From assembly GCA_949128015.1 (NCBI GenBank), contig CASBRC010000143.1, positions 1 to 7,691 on the forward strand: a DNA stretch of 7,691 nucleotides. Direction: 5' to 3'. This DNA comes from Synechococcales cyanobacterium PMM_0003. GTDB lineage: Bacteria > Cyanobacteriota > Cyanobacteriia > Pseudanabaenales > Pseudanabaenaceae. Both the position numbers and the translations under genes were made by a program. Of the stretch, positions 5,290 to 7,691 are shown piece by piece. Positions within the stretch are counted from its first letter, which is position 1, and every line of letters begins with the position of its first letter. The notes beneath the pieces are model-generated. The model did no database searches. It was not told the origin of the DNA and worked only from the letters and a program-made list of their open reading frames with translations.

Positions 5290-6084
5290 TTGAAACGATC
5301 GCCGCTAAAAATCTTGCTAAACTTATTGAGCTATTTAAACTTATTGAGCTATTTAAACTTGTTGGGCTATTTAAACTTGTTGGTAATGCTAGCAAGCATC
5401 ATGTCAGTATTACCTGCGATCGCAACTAAGCCTAAAGCAAATTCATCACAACCTGCAAAAGTCACCCAAGCCGATAAACGCGCCGCCGACGAATATCGCC
5501 AGAGCGGACTTGCCTATCGCCAGCAAGAACGCTTTGATGAAGCGATCGCAGCTTTGCAAAAGTCAGTTACTCTCGATCCTCAAAATATTGATGGGCGCAT
5601 CATTCTGGGCTGGACACAGCATCTTGCCAAAAAAGATAGTGAGGCTGCCACATCGCTTTGGGAAGCAATTTATCGATCGCCTACTTCACTACAAGCATTT
5701 AATGCGATCGGCATTGTTTATCTAGTCCGTGGTGATTTACCACAATCTATAGTTCTGCATAGCTGGGCGGCGATCCTCAAAACTGATAACGAAATCGCCC
5801 ATTACAATCTCAGTCTTGCTTATCAACGCCTCAAGCAATACGATCTAGCGATCGCCTATGCCCAAAAAGCGATTGAGCTAGAACCAAATAATCCGCATCC
5901 CTTTGTCGCTAGTGCGATCGCGAAATGGACTTCAGGCGATCAAAGCAGTGCAAAAAAAACATTTCGCGAGGCAATTAATGTTGATGCTAGGTATCGTAGT
6001 CCTGATTTTTTAAACTTTCTTAATGAAGCAGGTTTTAGCAATGAGCAAATTCAAACTGCAAAACAAGTTTTAGCAAGCTTATAA
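5290..6084 (+). CDS. Exported tetratricopeptide repeat (TPR) protein
   Basis: A probable periplasmic or membrane-anchored protein-interaction scaffold of 264 aa from TTG 5290. The start is uncertain: TTG 5266 would add 8 residues, and ATG 5386 would remove most of the signal segment. From 5290 the protein begins MKRSPLK, a basic n-region, then about 38 hydrophobic residues ending LPAIA-TKPKA, a plausible signal peptidase site after Ala45. That hydrophobic part contains a leucine-rich hexapeptide repeat (LLSYLN) from an 18-bp tandem DNA repeat. Five TPR-like units follow at about 65-98, 99-132, 133-166, 167-200 and 201-234; the first and fourth fit the consensus best (FDEAIAALQKSVTLDP and YDLAIAYAQKAIELEP). 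The hydrophobic stretch is long for a signal peptide, so it may stay as an anchor. A hairpin follows the stop directly. The binding partner is unknown. Confidence 0.85.
   Translation: MKRSPLKILLNLLSYLNLLSYLNLLGYLNLLVMLASIMSVLPAIATKPKANSSQPAKVTQADKRAADEYRQSGLAYRQQERFDEAIAALQKSVTLDPQNIDGRIILGWTQHLAKKDSEAATSLWEAIYRSPTSLQAFNAIGIVYLVRGDLPQSIVLHSWAAILKTDNEIAHYNLSLAYQRLKQYDLAIAYAQKAIELEPNNPHPFVASAIAKWTSGDQSSAKKTFREAINVDARYRSPDFLNFLNEAGFSNEQIQTAKQVLASL
5319..5383 (+). repeat. 18-bp tandem repeat in the signal segment
   Basis: Units at 5319-5336, 5337-5354, 5355-5372 and a partial 5373-5383 give 3.6 copies. The first two are identical (AAACTTATTGAGCTATTT); the third has two A-to-G changes (GTTGGG in place of ATTGAG). 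Because 18 is a multiple of three, copy changes add or remove six hydrophobic residues without shifting the frame. Confidence 0.9.
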
Positions 6085-6086
6085 CC

Positions 6087-6139
6087 AAAATCCAAAAATG
6101 AGTGGCGGTAATTCATGCCGCCACTCATTTTTGGATTTT
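6087..6139 (+). terminator. Hairpin terminator of the TPR gene
   Basis: Arms 6087-6108 and 6118-6139 pair perfectly over 22 bp, beginning two bases after the stop codon. Inside, T6109-G6117 and A6110-T6116 can extend the stem, leaving a 5-nt loop. The stem ends in GGATTTTA, a short T-run for plus-strand termination, and starts AAAATCCAAAAA, a variant of the AAACCC end of the other palindromes. The T-G wobble is tolerated only in plus-strand RNA, fitting termination of this gene. Confidence 0.8.
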
Positions 6140-6199
6140 ATCTGTAGAAAATATGTAATTATCGTGATCGCCCCCTTACTATTGATGGGTAAGCTATTA

Positions 6200-6229
6200 T
6201 TGCTTAACTGGTTTAGGATATTTTAGAAT
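6200..6229 (+). promoter_or_regulatory. Candidate promoter of the J-domain gene
   Basis: TTGCTT (6200-6205) and TAGAAT (6224-6229) are separated by 18 bp. The -10 matches the consensus at 5 of 6 positions and the -35 at about 3 of 6. The leader would be about 35 nt, ending in a good ribosome binding site. Confidence 0.35.
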
Positions 6230-6238
6230 CTAAATATC
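6217..6238. promoter_or_regulatory. Dyad overlapping the -10 box, possible operator
   Basis: GATATTTTAGA (6217-6227) and TCTAAATATC (6229-6238) are inverted copies around one central base, except for one missing T/A in the right arm. With no room for an RNA loop, the symmetry is more likely a protein-binding site in DNA than a hairpin. It covers the candidate -10 box. Confidence 0.3.
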
Positions 6239-6258
6239 TTGTTTGGGTAGCGCAATGC

Positions 6259-6264
6259 AGAGGA
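6259..6264 (+). promoter_or_regulatory. Ribosome binding site AGAGGA for a GTG start
   Basis: GAGG within AGAGGA ends 7 nt before the GTG at 6271, the same spacing as at 4021. An ATG at 6255 is out of frame, so GTG is the supported start. Confidence 0.65.
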
Positions 6265-6270
6265 TAGATC

Positions 6271-7347
6271 GTGGAAAACCCAAAAACATTTCGTATAGAT
6301 CGTGGTATCGGTCAATATGACTTTAATGATTATTATGCTGTGTTGGGCTTACCACTAACAGCCGAGTCCTCTCTCGTGCGTAGAAGGTATCTTTTAATTG
6401 CCAAATGCTTGCATCCTGATATTCATGGGCGATCGCATGCTGAGAAAGAAGTTGCGACTCAATATCTATCCAAGTTAGTTAATCCCGCCTACAATGTTCT
6501 GTCTCAAGAGCGAGAGCGGACAGAATATTCTGCAATTCTGAAGCTGTTAGGCAAACGCTTAATGAAGCGCAATCAGAAATTTGCACCGCAGTCAGATATT
6601 GCCAAAAAATATTTAATTTCTTCACAGAATATTAATTACGAACAAACGATTCATGAAATCGCCAAAGTTCAGTATCAAAATCTAGACCGAGCGCTAGAAA
6701 ACATTGGCTTACTAAGTGAACTAAATTTAGTACATATCCTGCTACAAGAGGGTTACAAACATGTACCAAGTACGCCACCGATTGGAGGTAACTATACGGC
6801 TCCTGTAAAGCCTGCCAGTGATGACACTATCATTCAATCTAATACAGGTGTCAAAGCAAATTCAGCTTACCCTAGCAGCGCAGGAAATAGTTACCAAATG
6901 CGGGGTGAGTCTCAAGCACCGCCGCGTAATGCGAGTAACACGTCTAACCCTGCGGCTAATACTTCTGCACAAAATACTAATAGAGCTAGCAATACCAATA
7001 AAGCCGCAGATGGTTCGCTTAATCAGTATATTCAACAAGCCGAAAATTATATCAATCAAAAATTATGGGCTTCAGCTTTAAAAGAATTGCGTAGTGCGAT
7101 CCAAATTGATTGCAACAGTAGTAAATGTCATGCTTTGTTGGGGCTTGTCTATATGAATCAAAAATTATCAGGCATGGCAAAGGTGAGTTTTAAACAAGCG
7201 TTGAAGCTAAACCCTGATGAGCCTATAGCCAAGCAGTATATTGATCAAGTTGGTGGGGCAAATGGCGGTGCTAATGGAGCAAAACCAGATCCTAAAGATA
7301 AGAATGATAAGAAAGGCGGATTTTTTGGTTGGTTAGGTGGTGGCTAA
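6271..7347 (+). CDS. J-domain protein with C-terminal TPR repeats
   Basis: A probable Hsp70 (DnaK) co-chaperone. The N-terminal J domain, about 19-90, contains DYYAVLGLP and the essential HPD motif at 48-50, which stimulates DnaK ATP hydrolysis; Asn71-Pro-Ala-Tyr and the following helix fit the family. Residues 91-165 are probably helical. About 166-249 is a low-complexity Asn/Ser/Ala/Pro-rich linker. Two TPR units follow at about 250-283 and 284-317, then a Gly/Lys/Asp-rich tail ending in FFGWLGGG. The Gly/Phe region and zinc-finger cysteines of type I DnaJ are absent, so this is a specialised J protein, not the housekeeping DnaJ. The TPR part likely binds a client or positions the protein. 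The GTG start has a good ribosome binding site, and the gene has its own candidate promoter. No membrane segment or signal peptide is visible. The biological process is not known from sequence. Confidence 0.92.
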   Translation: MENPKTFRIDRGIGQYDFNDYYAVLGLPLTAESSLVRRRYLLIAKCLHPDIHGRSHAEKEVATQYLSKLVNPAYNVLSQERERTEYSAILKLLGKRLMKRNQKFAPQSDIAKKYLISSQNINYEQTIHEIAKVQYQNLDRALENIGLLSELNLVHILLQEGYKHVPSTPPIGGNYTAPVKPASDDTIIQSNTGVKANSAYPSSAGNSYQMRGESQAPPRNASNTSNPAANTSAQNTNRASNTNKAADGSLNQYIQQAENYINQKLWASALKELRSAIQIDCNSSKCHALLGLVYMNQKLSGMAKVSFKQALKLNPDEPIAKQYIDQVGGANGGANGAKPDPKDKNDKKGGFFGWLGGG

Positions 7348-7378
7348 TTGATTGCGATAAGCCTGACTATCGTGTTTT

Positions 7379-7390
7379 TATAGCTGTCGC
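7379..7390 (+). repeat. Short repeat motif TATAGCTGTCGC
   Basis: Identical over 12 bases to 3854-3865 on the other strand and one base different from 3650-3661. It lies only 2 nt before the palindrome at 7393, the tightest association of the three. Confidence 0.45.
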
Positions 7391-7392
7391 AT

Positions 7393-7445
7393 AAAACCCA
7401 TAAGAGAGAGGCGGCGCAAAGCGCCGTCTCTCTCTTATGGGTTTT
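7393..7445. repeat. 25-bp AAACCC-type palindrome between the J-domain gene and queG
   Basis: Arms 7393-7417 and 7421-7445 pair over 25 positions around AAA (GC-AAA-GC), with a single G-T wobble (7411/7427). The element is a sister of the palindrome at 3781-3833. On the plus strand it ends GGGTTTTGATT, so it can serve as terminator of the J-domain gene, whose stop is 45 nt upstream. Confidence 0.88.
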
Positions 7446-7470
7446 GATTACAATTGGCAATCGCTAGATT

Positions 7471-7691
7471 ATGGAAAAATTATCAAAAGAAGAAATTAAA
7501 CTAGCGATCCAACAAAAGGCGATCGCACTTGGTTTTAGTAAAGTGGGTATTGCCAAGGCGGAGTCGGGTATAGAGGCGGAACGCTTGCAGGAATGGCTGG
7601 CACTGGGATATCAAGCAGATATGGCTTGGATGACAAATCCCAAGCGGCAAGATATTACTCAGGTGATGGCGGGAGTAAAGTCGGTAATTTG
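7471..7691 (+). CDS. queG: Epoxyqueuosine reductase, N-terminal part (cut by window edge)
   Basis: QueG is a cobalamin-dependent iron-sulfur enzyme that reduces epoxyqueuosine to queuosine at the wobble position (34) of tRNAs for Asp, Asn, His and Tyr, the last step of queuosine synthesis. Only the first 73 residues are present. They match the family's N-terminal region: KAIALGFSKVGIAKAE, then ERLQEWLALGYQADMAWM, in which GY-x-ADMAWM is characteristic, then KRQDIT and a VKSVI strand. The cobalamin- and cluster-binding parts lie beyond the window, so integrity cannot be judged. ATG 7471 is the first start after an in-frame TAG at 7465-7467; no clear Shine-Dalgarno sequence is seen. The palindrome at 7393-7445 separates it from the J-domain gene. 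Confidence 0.88.
   Translation, partial: MEKLSKEEIKLAIQQKAIALGFSKVGIAKAESGIEAERLQEWLALGYQADMAWMTNPKRQDITQVMAGVKSVI

Noticed and set aside
5319..5383. Possible CRISPR array
   Set aside because: The 18-bp units are directly adjacent with no spacers and lie in a reading frame, so this is an ordinary tandem repeat.
5150..5395. Minus-strand frame with repeated serine/leucine/asparagine motifs
   Set aside because: The repeats simply mirror the 18-bp tandem repeat on the other strand, and the frame crosses two palindromes.
5386..6084. ATG 5386 as the start of the TPR protein
   Set aside because: It would leave a short hydrophobic leader without a basic n-region and put the in-frame hexapeptide repeat outside the gene; the TTG at 5290 has a ribosome binding site and a proper signal-peptide start. 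It is kept only as an alternative.
7444..7470. TTGATT and TAGATT as a promoter giving a leaderless queG transcript
   Set aside because: The spacer is 15 bp, the -35 match is weak, and the predicted start would fall inside the coding sequence.

Overview
The window reads as a stretch of cyanobacterial chromosome. The HIP1 octamer GCGATCGC occurs about 14 times in 7.7 kb (for example near 333, 1028, 1151, 1517, 2280, 4952, 5417, 5542, 5914, 6429 and 7519), where about 0.1 would be expected by chance. The gene content also fits: a TolC-type protein with a long N-terminal extension, TPR proteins and a J-domain/TPR protein. A Pseudanabaena-like filamentous cyanobacterium is my guess from the overall style, not something the sequence proves. 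There is no sign of phage, insertion sequence, CRISPR array, tRNA or rRNA.

Layout. 1-58: a long hairpin that overlaps the stop codon of pepA and acts as its terminator. 49-1578 (minus): leucyl aminopeptidase PepA, with an unexpected Val at a metal-ligand position. 1579-1944: divergent intergenic region with a large palindrome. 1945-3654 (plus): TolC-family outer-membrane efflux protein. 3655-4020: gene-free stretch with three long palindromes. 4021-5064 (plus): unrecognised membrane protein with a cytoplasmic N-terminal part, one membrane segment and a C-terminal SmpA/OmlA (BamE)-like domain. 5065-5289: stacked palindromes. 5290-6084 (plus): exported TPR protein whose signal segment is built on an 18-bp tandem repeat. 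6085-6270: hairpin, then a candidate promoter. 6271-7347 (plus): J-domain protein with C-terminal TPRs. 7348-7470: palindrome. 7471 to the edge (plus): 5' end of queG.

The genes do not form an obvious pathway. The plus-strand genes are tandem but separated by gaps with strong hairpins, so they look like separate transcription units. Three products (TolC protein, exported TPR protein, membrane protein with a BamE-like domain) are predicted to act at or beyond the inner membrane.

The most distinctive signal is between the genes. Every gap, including the divergent one where no terminator is needed, carries one or more long, nearly perfect palindromes. Nine palindromes have a 3-nt loop, and eight of these have the form GC-NNN-GC. 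Five share AAACCC at the left end, four of them with GGGTTT at the right end. Two copies (3781-3833 and 7393-7445) are 22/25 identical in the left arm, and all three left-arm differences are matched by compensating changes in the right arm. This points to a dispersed family of palindromic elements whose pairing is maintained, some probably reused as terminators.
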